64,000 bases of DNA. Source: Arthrinium phaeospermum (lineage: Eukaryota; Ascomycota; Sordariomycetes; Amphisphaeriales; Apiosporaceae). Location of the stretch: assembly GCA_006503535.1 (NCBI GenBank), contig QYRS01000013.1:682001-746000 (forward strand). Reading direction: 5' to 3'. The translations under genes were made by a program, and so were the position numbers. Shown piece by piece: positions 7,873-18,620 of the stretch. Every line of letters begins with the position of its first letter. Within the stretch, counting starts at the first letter, position 1. A model generated the notes under the pieces. That model was not told where the DNA came from and ran no database searches. It worked only from the letters and a program-made list of their open reading frames with translations.

Positions 7873-10851
7873 TTAATTCAACTGCTGCTCCTTGGTCCGC
7901 TGCGCCGACTTCTTCCCCTGCCAGTTGACCCACTCGCACTTGCAGCCGCCCGTGCCTCCGTCCACGCCGCCGAGCGAGGGGTCGGGGTTCTGCGTCAGGG
8001 GGTTGACGAGCGTGCCCCCGAAGCCCGGGTCGACGAGGATGAGCTTGCTGTCCGTCCGGTTGATGCGCGACTGCTGGTCCACGCCGTAGTAGAAGGTCGT
8101 CTTGCGGACGGGGCTGCCGCCGTGCAGGTCCTCGAGGATCGTCACGGGGTACGGCATGGTGCCCGGCCGGGCGTGCACCGTGGTGCCCTCCTCGCCGGGG
8201 GCCGTGCCGTTGCCGATCAGCCGCGAGCTGTTGCCCATGCGCGTCCACATCTGCACCACAAAGCGCACCTCGGTCCAGGTCACGAGGAAGCGCGCGTCGA
8301 CCAGGCGGGCGCCGCCGGCCCGGTCCGTCGGCGTCGTCTCGGCGTTGTTGAACAGGTAGATCGTCTTGTTGAAGTGCGTGTAGAAGCCGTAGTGCTCCGT
8401 CGGCAGGCCCCGGTCGAACAGGCGCAGCGGCTGCTGCGTCGCCAGCGGGTACAGGCGCGCTTTGCCGCCCGTGCCGTCTGGGTTCGTCTCAGGTGGCGGC
8501 AGGATGCTGGTCAGGTTCCAACCCGAGGCGCCGTTGGGAGGCGCCGTGTCGAGGCCGTGGTTGCTGCTGTCCGAGTCTTGCGTCGAGCTGGTACCCACGG
8601 TCGCTTCGAGGGACGGCAGCATGCTCATGTAGAAGGGGGTTGGCTCGCCGGCTTTGTTGTCTGATTGGATCTCGTCGGTCGAGTTTCCTAGGAACGATAC
8701 TTCCCGGAGCGATGGCGGGGCCGGGTTCGGGCTGAAGCCAGGCTCGTGTGTGCCGGCGTCTTGCTGGTTTATTAGATCATCGTTCGCTTGCTGGGATCCT
8801 TGGTTGCCGTTGCCTTTCCACAACTGTCGGCTGCTGTTGTCGTACTGGATCTGGAAGATAAACTCGGGGACCTCGGAAGGGTTGGGGTTCCGAGGGTCCT
8901 GCTGATCCTTAGGCACCGCACAGCTCCACGCAGTCGACGCAGTCAACTCGACGCAGCCGTCGGTGACGACCGGTGTGTCAGGCCCCGACACAGTCAGCAC
9001 TCCAGTCGGCATGGGCGGGAAGTCGGTCAGGTTGAGCCAGATTGACTGCTCTGGACCAGACGGTGAATGCTTGCGAGTCAGAACCACGACCAAGACAACA
9101 ATGAGGATGATGACGGCGATGAGGCCGCCACAGATGCCCATGTAGACCCTGCGCCGCTGTCTGCCCTCACGTCCCGTACGGCCGAAGCATCCACTATCGG
9201 GCATGCAGCCGCGGCCCCTCCAGAATCCGCCAACCCGCCTGGCGACGACCTCTTCCTTTTCATGGCGCCTCCTGTTGCGCTCGGCTTTGTGTCGCGTTCC
9301 AGGTGCGTTTTGGAACTGGTCGCCAGGTACGAAGGAGCCAACAGGGCGGTCGGGGAGCACGGCTGCTGGAACCACGCGTGGTGTGACCGGGATCTCGGAC
9401 ATATTGATCGCCCCCTGCGAAGACATAGTGCCCGGAATACCTGGCGAGATCGGGCCGGGAGAGGGGATGGGCTGTGGGCTGTAGAAGCCCTGAGGTGGTA
9501 GTATCGGGCCATATTTCACCTGCTTGGTAGTGTTCGGGGGCGGAGAGTATGGGGGCGGCTGGTCTGCTGCGACCTGGTTCTCTTCGAGAAGGATTCTGGC
9601 CTTTTCTGAATGGGTCTCTGGGCGGTTGGAAGGGCCGGCTTCTGTCGGGGTCTGCGACTGCAGGCTTTGTACGCTTTGTGCCGCGTTCTGCTGCCCTATG
9701 AAGGCTGGGTGCAAGGCCGCATTGTTACCAGCCCCCGTGGCCGCTGCTTGCTGTTTCTTTTCGTCGACGCCTTGCCACCACTCCTGAGGATGGGGAGAAC
9801 TCGCCAACGGGCTTGGGCCGGTGGCCTGCGGTCGGAATGGGTTGGATTGGTGGTAAGGAGTGCCGACGTGGTCCCACCAGCCGCTCACCTGCGTGTCGGC
9901 GCTCTGAGGTGTTGCCGCTACAGTCCTGGGCTTGAAAGACTTGCGAACCCCCATCGGACTGCCGTCTTCCTCGAATAACGTGCAAGGTGTTCCGCTGTCC
10001 TCGTCGTCGGGGTCGGTATGCGCTTGCGGCTGGGTCTGCTGGAAGCGTAGAGTTGCCGGGATGGCAGGAACTGGGGGTACGTTGGCATTACTATCGTTGG
10101 GGTTCAGGCCAAAGTGGGAATATTGTGAGTATACACTGGAAGCTGCGCGAGTGCCGGAATACGGCGACTCGCTGGCTTCCGTGTCGGGGGACCAAACGGA
10201 ACGCAGCTGCTCCGGCGACATGACGGTGCCGTTGTTGGCCTTCTTGGATGCGGCCTGGTTGATGTAGTTCCGCATATCAATGGGTGTTTCCACGAGAGCC
10301 GTTTGGGGGCTGACTTCGTGCGAAGACAAGTCGCCTTCGGGCACAGCAATGCCGATGACGATGGGCCGTGCTACGGGCGAGAGATCGGTTTCGGTACCGC
10401 GGTTGTTGGTGGTCTTCTTGGCTGATTTGTTGTTGTTGTTGCTGCTGCTCTTTTGGCTTGCGGGCTTGGGTTTAAGCCAGGCAAAGCTTCCGATGGAGGC
10501 GGAGTTGGGGGAGCCCTCGAGTGCTCGGAGTGCGGCCGAGTCCTGGAATCTGGTGGTGTTGGTCTGTTTTTTGGATGTGGTAGACCGACGGAATTTGGAC
10601 ATGTCCGTAACTAAGGTGATGCCAGCCTCTGCGTTCTGGGCCTTCTGGCGACGCCTTGACTTTAAGCGTTCGAGCTGCCTCTTGGTACCTCTGAACCCAT
10701 TGTCTCCTCCCGTGTTTGTCAAAGAGTCCCCTTCTTTGTCCAAGTCGGTCACTGGCTCTTCATCTTCCCAGGCCTCCCAGTCTTCCCGGTCCGTATCGTT
10801 GCTGGGGGTGGGACCCCGCGACGGCACTGTTTTTGATTTGGTGGTATCCAT
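7873..10851 (-). CDS. Large single-pass membrane protein, fungal-specific
   Basis: Intron-less, 992 aa from the ATG at 10851. The open frame continues upstream through a leader, but the block starting MDTTKSKTVPSRGPTPSN looks like the true N-terminus. Residues 1 to ~565 are Ser/Pro/Gln-rich and probably disordered, with an acidic DREDWEAWEDEEP segment near the start and a basic KRQLERLKSRRRQK stretch. A single membrane helix lies near 571-595 (GLIAVIILIVVLVVVL), preceded by arginines and a Cys-rich GRGCMPDSGC. The C-terminal ~395 residues contain Asn-x-Ser/Thr sites, suggesting a lumenal or extracellular type II domain. Homologues in related fungi are, from memory, labelled 'glycoprotease family', but I see no protease motif, so I leave the function open. 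Confidence 0.85.
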   Translation of the reverse strand: MDTTKSKTVPSRGPTPSNDTDREDWEAWEDEEPVTDLDKEGDSLTNTGGDNGFRGTKRQLERLKSRRRQKAQNAEAGITLVTDMSKFRRSTTSKKQTNTTRFQDSAALRALEGSPNSASIGSFAWLKPKPASQKSSSNNNNKSAKKTTNNRGTETDLSPVARPIVIGIAVPEGDLSSHEVSPQTALVETPIDMRNYINQAASKKANNGTVMSPEQLRSVWSPDTEASESPYSGTRAASSVYSQYSHFGLNPNDSNANVPPVPAIPATLRFQQTQPQAHTDPDDEDSGTPCTLFEEDGSPMGVRKSFKPRTVAATPQSADTQVSGWWDHVGTPYHQSNPFRPQATGPSPLASSPHPQEWWQGVDEKKQQAAATGAGNNAALHPAFIGQQNAAQSVQSLQSQTPTEAGPSNRPETHSEKARILLEENQVAADQPPPYSPPPNTTKQVKYGPILPPQGFYSPQPIPSPGPISPGIPGTMSSQGAINMSEIPVTPRVVPAAVLPDRPVGSFVPGDQFQNAPGTRHKAERNRRRHEKEEVVARRVGGFWRGRGCMPDSGCFGRTGREGRQRRRVYMGICGGLIAVIILIVVLVVVLTRKHSPSGPEQSIWLNLTDFPPMPTGVLTVSGPDTPVVTDGCVELTASTAWSCAVPKDQQDPRNPNPSEVPEFIFQIQYDNSSRQLWKGNGNQGSQQANDDLINQQDAGTHEPGFSPNPAPPSLREVSFLGNSTDEIQSDNKAGEPTPFYMSMLPSLEATVGTSSTQDSDSSNHGLDTAPPNGASGWNLTSILPPPETNPDGTGGKARLYPLATQQPLRLFDRGLPTEHYGFYTHFNKTIYLFNNAETTPTDRAGGARLVDARFLVTWTEVRFVVQMWTRMGNSSRLIGNGTAPGEEGTTVHARPGTMPYPVTILEDLHGGSPVRKTTFYYGVDQQSRINRTDSKLILVDPGFGGTLVNPLTQNPDPSLGGVDGGTGGCKCEWVNWQGKKSAQRTKEQQLN

Positions 10852-12332
10852 TTTGGGTGGTGGTATATGATATGGTATGGTATGTACGCCTTGTTTGCGC
10901 GATCTCGAGAAGTTCGACAAGGTAAAAAACAGTGCTATCCTCAGTGAACCCGCAATGAGGAAACAATTGTGGAATAAATTAGGGAGTTCAAATCGGAAAC
11001 ACACAGAACGGATACTTGAATATGAACGGCCTCGAAGGGATATGGTCAAGTCAACGAGTGTGTAAGTAAGGTGGTGGTGATGAATGTACAGGGCGGGTGA
11101 TTATTGATGGTTCTGAAACAGAGCCATTCATAGATTGACTGGTCTCAATGGATGCGTGGAAAGACAGGGGAAACACGTTAAGAACAATAGGATAGATAGA
11201 TGCCAGAGAAGAATTCGGGAAAAAGTCACAATGACATTGTGAATTCAAAAGTTTCATTGGGCCATGGGGCAGCAATAAAGAGTCTCGGGGGGGGGGGGGG
11301 GGGGGGGGCATGAACAACCACATCAACAAGCAATGAATGGTAACCACGAATCTCCCTCTCGAAACCCACCGTTACCCGACGCCAAGGTAGCCAGGCTACT
11401 ACTAGCCATGACTCCTGCAGCTCGAGGCGCCCTCGTCGCTTAATCCAGACCAGCTCGCCGTCTGAATGGCTACTCGAGCATCGCGCCTCGATGCCGGGGG
11501 GGTGGCAAGGGCAGAAAACAAGGGAGCGGGTGCCATGTCGTGTATCTATCTGCAGGATCCAAGAGCCGCATAGAGGCTGAAACTCGGGCTCTCAGTGGTG
11601 TGTTGCTGCATATGAGCCCGTATGAAATAGCCGCCGTTGTCGTTGCTTTTGGGCCCCTCATTGGTGGAAGTCGGCCAGCGCCAAGCAGCACCACACATCG
11701 GATTACATCTGATTGGATCTCGGCCTCTGCCATCGCGGCTGCACACCCCCGACCCGCCCTTTTTACTCGCCCGGGCTAAAATTCCTTCCTGTACGCTATG
11801 CGGCTAGGCTGGCTCACCCAGGCCACCAATTGCTGGTGAACCATACAGTATGCCATACGCACAAGGGAGCTGGGAGCTACCGGTATACCCCCCCCTTCCC
11901 TTTACTTCAGGGCCCGCCTTGGCGCTGGCAGTAGGTCGCATCCGCGGCCAACCGATCTGGAAGAAATGCTGCAAACAAGGCAAGTCGAGAACATTCTCGC
12001 ACAACAACATTCAAGAGGCACGTGTTGGCGTGTTGGTCTCCCGTCCATGAGGCCACGGATACATCCTCTCACGCCATCCGGTTACAGTTAAAGCCGCATC
12101 ATGCCGTCGTACTCTCTGCCTTTTACCGTGGCACAGAGACAGCCTGAATCCAAGTGTAACACGTCTGATCACCTGGGGGAAGGGGTGCATTGGGGGCTAA
12201 ATGTATATAACTCGTTCCAAGTCAAGTCACCCAGATGCATAAGAAACGAAGGGTTCATTGCTGTATCATCACATTGGGTATATCTATATCAAACGCTTAG
12301 TAAATCGAAAATCAAGAACCCCTCTGTGCCTT
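10852..12332. other. Intergenic, promoter of membrane-protein gene
   Basis: Upstream region of the 992-aa membrane protein and 3' side of SIL1. No gene recognised. It contains the G22 run. Confidence 0.5.
11287..11308. repeat. G22 homopolymer
   Basis: Twenty-two consecutive G residues in intergenic DNA. It could form a G-quadruplex; its length is probably unreliable in assembly. Confidence 0.85.
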
Positions 12333-13586
12333 TTACAGCTCATTGTGGGTGGGCGCTCCCCCGCCGGGCTGCAACATCGAATACAGTTCCTGAGCCCATG
12401 CATCTTGCGGCCTGTCCTTGATGATACGTCCCAGGTAGAGAACCCAGCAGCTGTCGTCGAACTCACGGCCCTCGGTGTCGCAAACGTACACCTGGGTCGT
12501 GAATCGGGGCGGCCAGACTCCCGTCCTGGCCCCAACGCTCTCGTCCAGGAAGTTGTCCATGACAATCCTGGCCACTCTGGCGCGTGCTGGTTCCCACTCG
12601 GGCCCCTTGGTCATCAAGATGCGGAGGAAGTCCTCCATTCCCTTGTTGTCGAGGAACTCGTTGCGAATTTTGTCGGATTTCAGGAGCTTTCCAACCACAG
12701 CGAGCAGGGCGCGCATCCAGGTGGCCTCGTTGGCAGCATCGGCGGAGCCCTGCTCTGCCCGAGGCCTGAGTTGGCCGTAGAAGGCATCCTTGAGAGATTG
12801 CTTGCCCGAACCGGTCTGCCCGCCCATCAAAGAGTCCCATGCCTTCTCAACATCCTTCAGCGCCGGGGGGTTGTTCTGCAAAGCCGAAGAGAGAGTGGTT
12901 GCCGCCAGAAAGTCTCGGCGGTCCGCATATGGGCGCTTCGTCACTTCTTCGGTATCTCGCTTGGTGAGGATATGGAAGAGAGCCCTCAGAATGTCTTCGT
13001 CTCCGGCGATCTGTTGTCCGTAGTACATATCGTGAGAGAAGTCTTCCAGCTCGGCAAGGGCGTCCTCCAGGACTGACGAGTCAGCGGAGAATGCTGCGTT
13101 TCTATGCAGCTTGACCGACTCCAAAGCTTGGAAGAAGCCGGGTTCTTTTACCTTGGGCTCTTTGACAACGCCGACAGGTTCATAAACGGGCGCGCCTGAG
13201 GGGATGTTCGGCTTCGCCTCCGACAGGTCTGGGTCTACGACCATGACAGCCTGCTCCACAGGGAGGCCCTCGAGCGCCGCATCTTCTGCTCCCGGCACAT
13301 TCAGCTTTGCCTCCTTCTCGCCGGTCCAAATGTTCATTCGGACGTGGAGCCCGGACGGAAGATCCTGGTCATCGTGTACAAGTTGAAACTCGTCAGTTGG
13401 CGAGAAAACTTTGGGATAGCATTCGGCCGGGTTGTCAGTATGACATATCAGTTCACCTTCCGCAGACGGAGAAGCCGAAGCCGGTGCCGGTGGGGATGAC
13501 ACTGTGGCGATGGAGGAAACCACAAATGATAATAGGAGGAATGCAATGCTAATTCGAATGACGGACCGCATCCGTAGGGAGGCCAT
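12333..13586 (-). CDS. SIL1: SIL1-type nucleotide exchange factor, ER lumen
   Basis: Single exon, 417 aa from the ATG at 13586, which has A at -3 and G at +4 and directly precedes a signal peptide (MASLRMRSVIRISIAFLLLS). An upstream in-frame ATG at 13652 would bury this signal and is less likely. SIL1 releases ADP from the ER Hsp70 BiP/Kar2 during translocation and folding. Family features are the conserved ICHTDNPAECYPKVFSPTDEFQLVHDDQDLP-like region (here after residue 45), the GLHVRMNIWTGEKEAKL block, and an all-helical armadillo-like body (for example LEDFSHDMYYGQQI, LSSALQNNPPAL). The protein ends in HNEL, an HDEL/KDEL-type ER retrieval signal variant. It is divergent to the complex I gene at 14382. 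Confidence 0.9.
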   Translation of the reverse strand: MASLRMRSVIRISIAFLLLSFVVSSIATVSSPPAPASASPSAEGELICHTDNPAECYPKVFSPTDEFQLVHDDQDLPSGLHVRMNIWTGEKEAKLNVPGAEDAALEGLPVEQAVMVVDPDLSEAKPNIPSGAPVYEPVGVVKEPKVKEPGFFQALESVKLHRNAAFSADSSVLEDALAELEDFSHDMYYGQQIAGDEDILRALFHILTKRDTEEVTKRPYADRRDFLAATTLSSALQNNPPALKDVEKAWDSLMGGQTGSGKQSLKDAFYGQLRPRAEQGSADAANEATWMRALLAVVGKLLKSDKIRNEFLDNKGMEDFLRILMTKGPEWEPARARVARIVMDNFLDESVGARTGVWPPRFTTQVYVCDTEGREFDDSCWVLYLGRIIKDRPQDAWAQELYSMLQPGGGAPTHNEL

Positions 13587-14381
13587 CTTGTCCGAAGAGG
13601 GTGGAGGTTTGAGGCTTATAGCGAATGCAAGTGTATTGGAGGGGGAAATCATGGACCTTTAAGTTCAGATGCCGGGCAGCTCGTTTTTGTAGTGGTTAGT
13701 GGCGACAGGACAGTTTGCAAAGTGGAACAGGCCACGAAAACCGAACACATAAACCTCTGAAATTACTCGGATAACTCGATGGACAGAGCACAGGTTGATG
13801 CCTGGAGCGCCTACATGCATTCATCATAGTAATCTTGAAATCTAGAGGCTTCTAACGGGTTCTGCTGTCAGGCAGGCAGGGCCTGAACTGAAGATGTATC
13901 CTGAACACAGGGCTTTGTCTAAACCTGCACCAGCAGTCAATCAATGTAGGGACTCGATAGTACATTGACAGCACGCTAGACACCAACAATGCAGTGCTTT
14001 GCTGCAATTTTGTGAGAAACGATGGTATCTCCATGTGAAAACCGGGACGATACATATGCAGCCGGTATAATGGAACTCATTACATTGAGGAAGATCTCGT
14101 GGTTGGAGCAAAAGCAGAGAGATCGATCTCTTGAAGTGTCTGCGTTCCCATTCTGTCTGCTGTGAGCTGCTACTGTAGGTAGGTAGGTTAAGGCTGAGCT
14201 CCGACCCGACCAGCCGACCGCGAGATCCCCACACCTTCGCTTCCCGCCTCTGATTGGCCGCCCGGCTTAGTGCCTCAATCCAACATCACCTTGCGCATTC
14301 CCCGAAGAAGCAGTAAGAGAGCTCTCCTACTCGAAAAGTCAAGAAACGTCAATTGACACCACCACCCCGATCCCGACCACC
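13587..14381. other. Divergent promoter region, SIL1 / complex I subunit
   Basis: No gene. An inverted CCAAT box (TGATTGGCCG) lies near 14250-14260, about 125 bp before the complex I subunit ATG, consistent with CCAAT-binding (HAP) control of respiratory genes. Confidence 0.5.
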
Positions 14382-15325
14382 ATGCAGGCCCTCAGGCAAA
14401 GAGCGGCTTGCGCTGCTCGACAAATGCGCCCGGCCTCGGCCATCCGGAACGCCCGCGGCTACGCCTCTGGCCACGACCACCACCACGCCGCACCTGAAGT
14501 CAAGGAAGGCCTCGGCGTACGTCTCTCTCCATCTCTCCCCCCGTCTTTCCCCCGAGAGGAGCCAATGGGGGGAGAGTCAATCGATCAATCGATCAGCTAA
14601 GCTAACGCCCGGGTGACAACAGGCCTCATTCTACATCTTCGCCGGCCTCCTCCCCACGGCCGCAATCTTCTACACCATCTCGCGGCCGGGCGCCGACGGC
14701 GAGCCGTCCACAATCTCTCAGTACCTGAACCAGTTCGAGGCCCTTAACAAGGACCATGTGGTCCGCAACGCATTGCGCACCGACGCCCTCGAGCGGGCTG
14801 CTCACGACAAGCACCTCTTCTTGAATGCCGGACCTAAGAGCCCGCATGTCGAGCTCAAGACTCCTGAGTAGGTTTTCACTGGTCCCCACGCGAGTCTTTC
14901 TCTCCCGCTGTGGCAGGGCAATGTGTGTGCACCCAGGAAGGGGTGGATGATTGGTTGCAGGTTGTGCAGGTCGTAAGCCCAGGGGAGAGGGAGGGGCCGA
15001 GAGATATGAAAACCTGGACGGACACAGATCTCTCTCGCGGCCTGGAGGGAACGCCTGGGATAAAACGAGGCATACCCATATCGTCATACCATCTCCCCAG
15101 GAGAATATAGTCCTGGGACAAATCAGACTTGCTAACATGGGACTCGATGATAGGCTCCTGAACTCTGGATCACCATGGAACGTCCCCGCTGGTCACTACG
15201 CCAACCTCAACCAAGTGACAGAGCACTACCGACAGGCGCATCTCGCGGACGAGGAGCGCAAGACCAAGAAATTGGCCGCGAAGGCTGCAGCTGCCGAGGC
15301 GGCCGCAGCCCAAGCCGAGGCTTAA
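14382..15325 (+). CDS. NADH:ubiquinone oxidoreductase 17.8 kDa-type subunit
   Basis: Three exons, 14382-14516, 14623-14867 and 15154-15325, give 183 aa. The N-terminus (MQALRQRAACAARQMRPASA, many Arg and no acids) is a mitochondrial presequence ending near RGYASGHDHHHA. A single membrane segment follows (ASFYIFAGLLPTAAIFYTIS), and then a helical hydrophilic region with SPWNVPAGHYANLNQVTEHYRQA and an Ala/Lys-rich tail. The layout matches the fungal accessory subunit first described from Neurospora complex I as 17.8 kDa; it would sit in the membrane arm at the inner mitochondrial membrane. Both introns are GT-AG. Intron 2 (286 bp) ends in TAG at 15153, and the joined codon GA|G restores Glu. 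Confidence 0.88.
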
Positions 15326-16577
15326 TACAATCAATAGAGCGAAGGTGAGAGAGAGGGGGGCGGGGGAGAGACAAGGCGAAGAAGAGAGCATGTCTCGATG
15401 GGCGAGCCTGCCTTTGTGTGTGTATCATAAACTCGTACATAGAAGCCGGAGAAACGGGGAATCCAACACACTAACAATTCCTTATGTGAGAAACCAATCA
15501 CTCAACTACATATTCATGGGCTTAGGTCGGTGGACCATGAAGCACTGGGTGATATGGCATATGGGCTGTGTCCTGTTCACTCGCTTAACTGCCCAGCAGT
15601 TGCCGACATGACAGTCCCTCGGAGCGAAACGTCTATGCTGACACCCGCGGAGAGCGCACTGCGATGTATAGTAAAGACCAACACCGGCCCATGATCGTTG
15701 CAGAGTCCTATTTCTTTGACGGTACTGACTAAAGGTATCTATTGGCTTCAACGCCCTGGCTCGGGTTTTCGCGTAAGGCAGCCGAGCTCCTATAATCACA
15801 CAGGGGGGTTACACAGAACTCTGTTTACAAAGGGGTATGGGGTTTGACCAATTTGTTGCAGGTACAGGTAATACGATATGGGAGTTGGGGATTGCTATCG
15901 TGTTAAACTGTACAATTCAGTCTGGTCAACTATTTGGTCATAGGAGCAGTTTGGAGAAACACAGTCCAAGATGCAACTCCGTAGTTACCTTGTGTGGGCG
16001 GGAACCGACCCCAAGGCAGCAAACCATTGACCAGTCAGTGCCAGTGAAGTAAATAGGTACGTCTACGACAGAACTTTAGTCACACAGAGGCCAATTTTAA
16101 TAAAGGGTCTTGTGGATTCAGCGCCCAGGTATCTTGTTGGTGGGATACTATGCATGGAGTTATTAATCAGTATTGAGTGGTGCTTCAGCAGGTGCGAGAC
16201 GAGTGACATAATCGTCCAATGGGGTATTTCAGCATACACACAAGCGGATCAGCGAGGAAGCAAAGGGTCACCGGCGTTGGTAGCAGAACCGGTCTATACA
16301 TTTCTGACTGATTTTTAATTCATTTTGCCATCGTTTCATTTGGGAGTACGAGCTAATATAGCGACGCCCATTGAGGTGGCATATCAAACCACGTTGATGG
16401 ACCCAGATCGACAGTTTTTGTCAGAGAAAGCGTTCCATGAAGTTTAATTCATCTATCATGACGCATGTGACATCGTGTGGTGTAGGCCGGTTTTCCTTTC
16501 CTACCACACTACCAAGCAAGAACCAATCCATTCGCCTTTTCCATGAATGCAAGGACCCCCAAATAATCCGCAATTGC
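15326..16577. other. Convergent intergenic
   Basis: 3' regions of the complex I gene (+) and RPS15 (-) with about 1 kb between them. No gene or repeat recognised. Confidence 0.5.
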
Positions 16578-17357
<780 letters not shown>

Positions 17358-18620
17358 GGTTGCGGTGATTGAGTGTTGCAGGAAATTCGCTTGTCGATGG
17401 AGGTTGGTCGAGGAGCGAATTCAAGGGAGGTTGTTGGATTCTGGTGTCGAGGTCCTATCGATCAAAATTGATGGAGCGGAACGAGCTGCTACCACAAGAA
17501 CACACAGCCTAGACTGGAACGAGCCGCCAACAATTTTTCCCGTAGGGTTTTGTGCCCTTTTCCTTTTGGGCTGGGGAATGTGGTCATTCAGTGGTGGATG
17601 GGGGGGCTGTAAGACCCATATATTGTGGGTCGAATCTGTCCAATGGGGGTTCCGGAAGAACTTCGGGCTGCTGACATAAGTAAAGCTGTTCCCATTCATT
17701 TTCTCAGGATTTGGATCTGTGTGCAGCACCACCACTACCACCACTATCCAACAGTGCACCATACAGCAAGCACCCCACTGCCCACACCTGCTAGCCTGCC
17801 CTGGCACTTGCATCAATACTCCTACTTCTGGCATTAAATAATAGCATACCTCTATGGCCTAGGTAGTTGCATTGCAAAACATTCACAGTACATTATTGAA
17901 CTTGTATTGAACTTATCCAACATAATTCAATGTCAGTTGCTCTTCATTTCGTCATGTTATGCTTATGCACAAGACATTGGAACTCTCAAGTCAACTTTGA
18001 ACCACTTCACGGGGGGTATGTATACGCAGTCAACACGCCGGCGAATGGCTGGACCGGGTAGGTAACAACCCCCTTTAATCCTCACCGGAACGGACATGTG
18101 TGCAAGGGTCAATGTCAATGTCAGTATTATGAGCGAATGCGTAGAACCTCTTTTGTCCTGCCACGAGGCAATCTATCTGCAGCCTATATAATACAGGAGG
18201 CCGGCGCTGCTAATGTTGTCGTGAGAACTTTGAACTGTAATAATATTCGTCCCCGCGCCGTTCGAAACGCGGCGCAAAGATGACACCGTAAGCCATGCGA
18301 TACGGGTCTTAAATAGCAAATAGCGAAAGACCAAGAGTAAATGCGAGCCCGCCCAAATTCAAGAAATCAACTTTTGGGGGAATAAAGGTGATTACATCAC
18401 AACCACCGTAACCCCTGAACGCCTCCTCCACGGTGCTGCCGGCTTCCAAACCAGTCAATAGGAATAAACGATGGCAAAGAATTGAAACCTTGCCCCCGAT
18501 CCGATGCACAATACAGCCAGAAATACCGCTAACGCGACAACAAAACACAATCATAACCGTGCAAGACCTTCGCCATGGCGGAAGCTTGCTGCCACGGAGC
18601 TGAGCCAGGAACATCCTCGG
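17358..18620. other. Intergenic
   Basis: Promoter of RPS15 and 3' flank of the C2H2 gene. No gene recognised; only short open frames. Confidence 0.5.
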
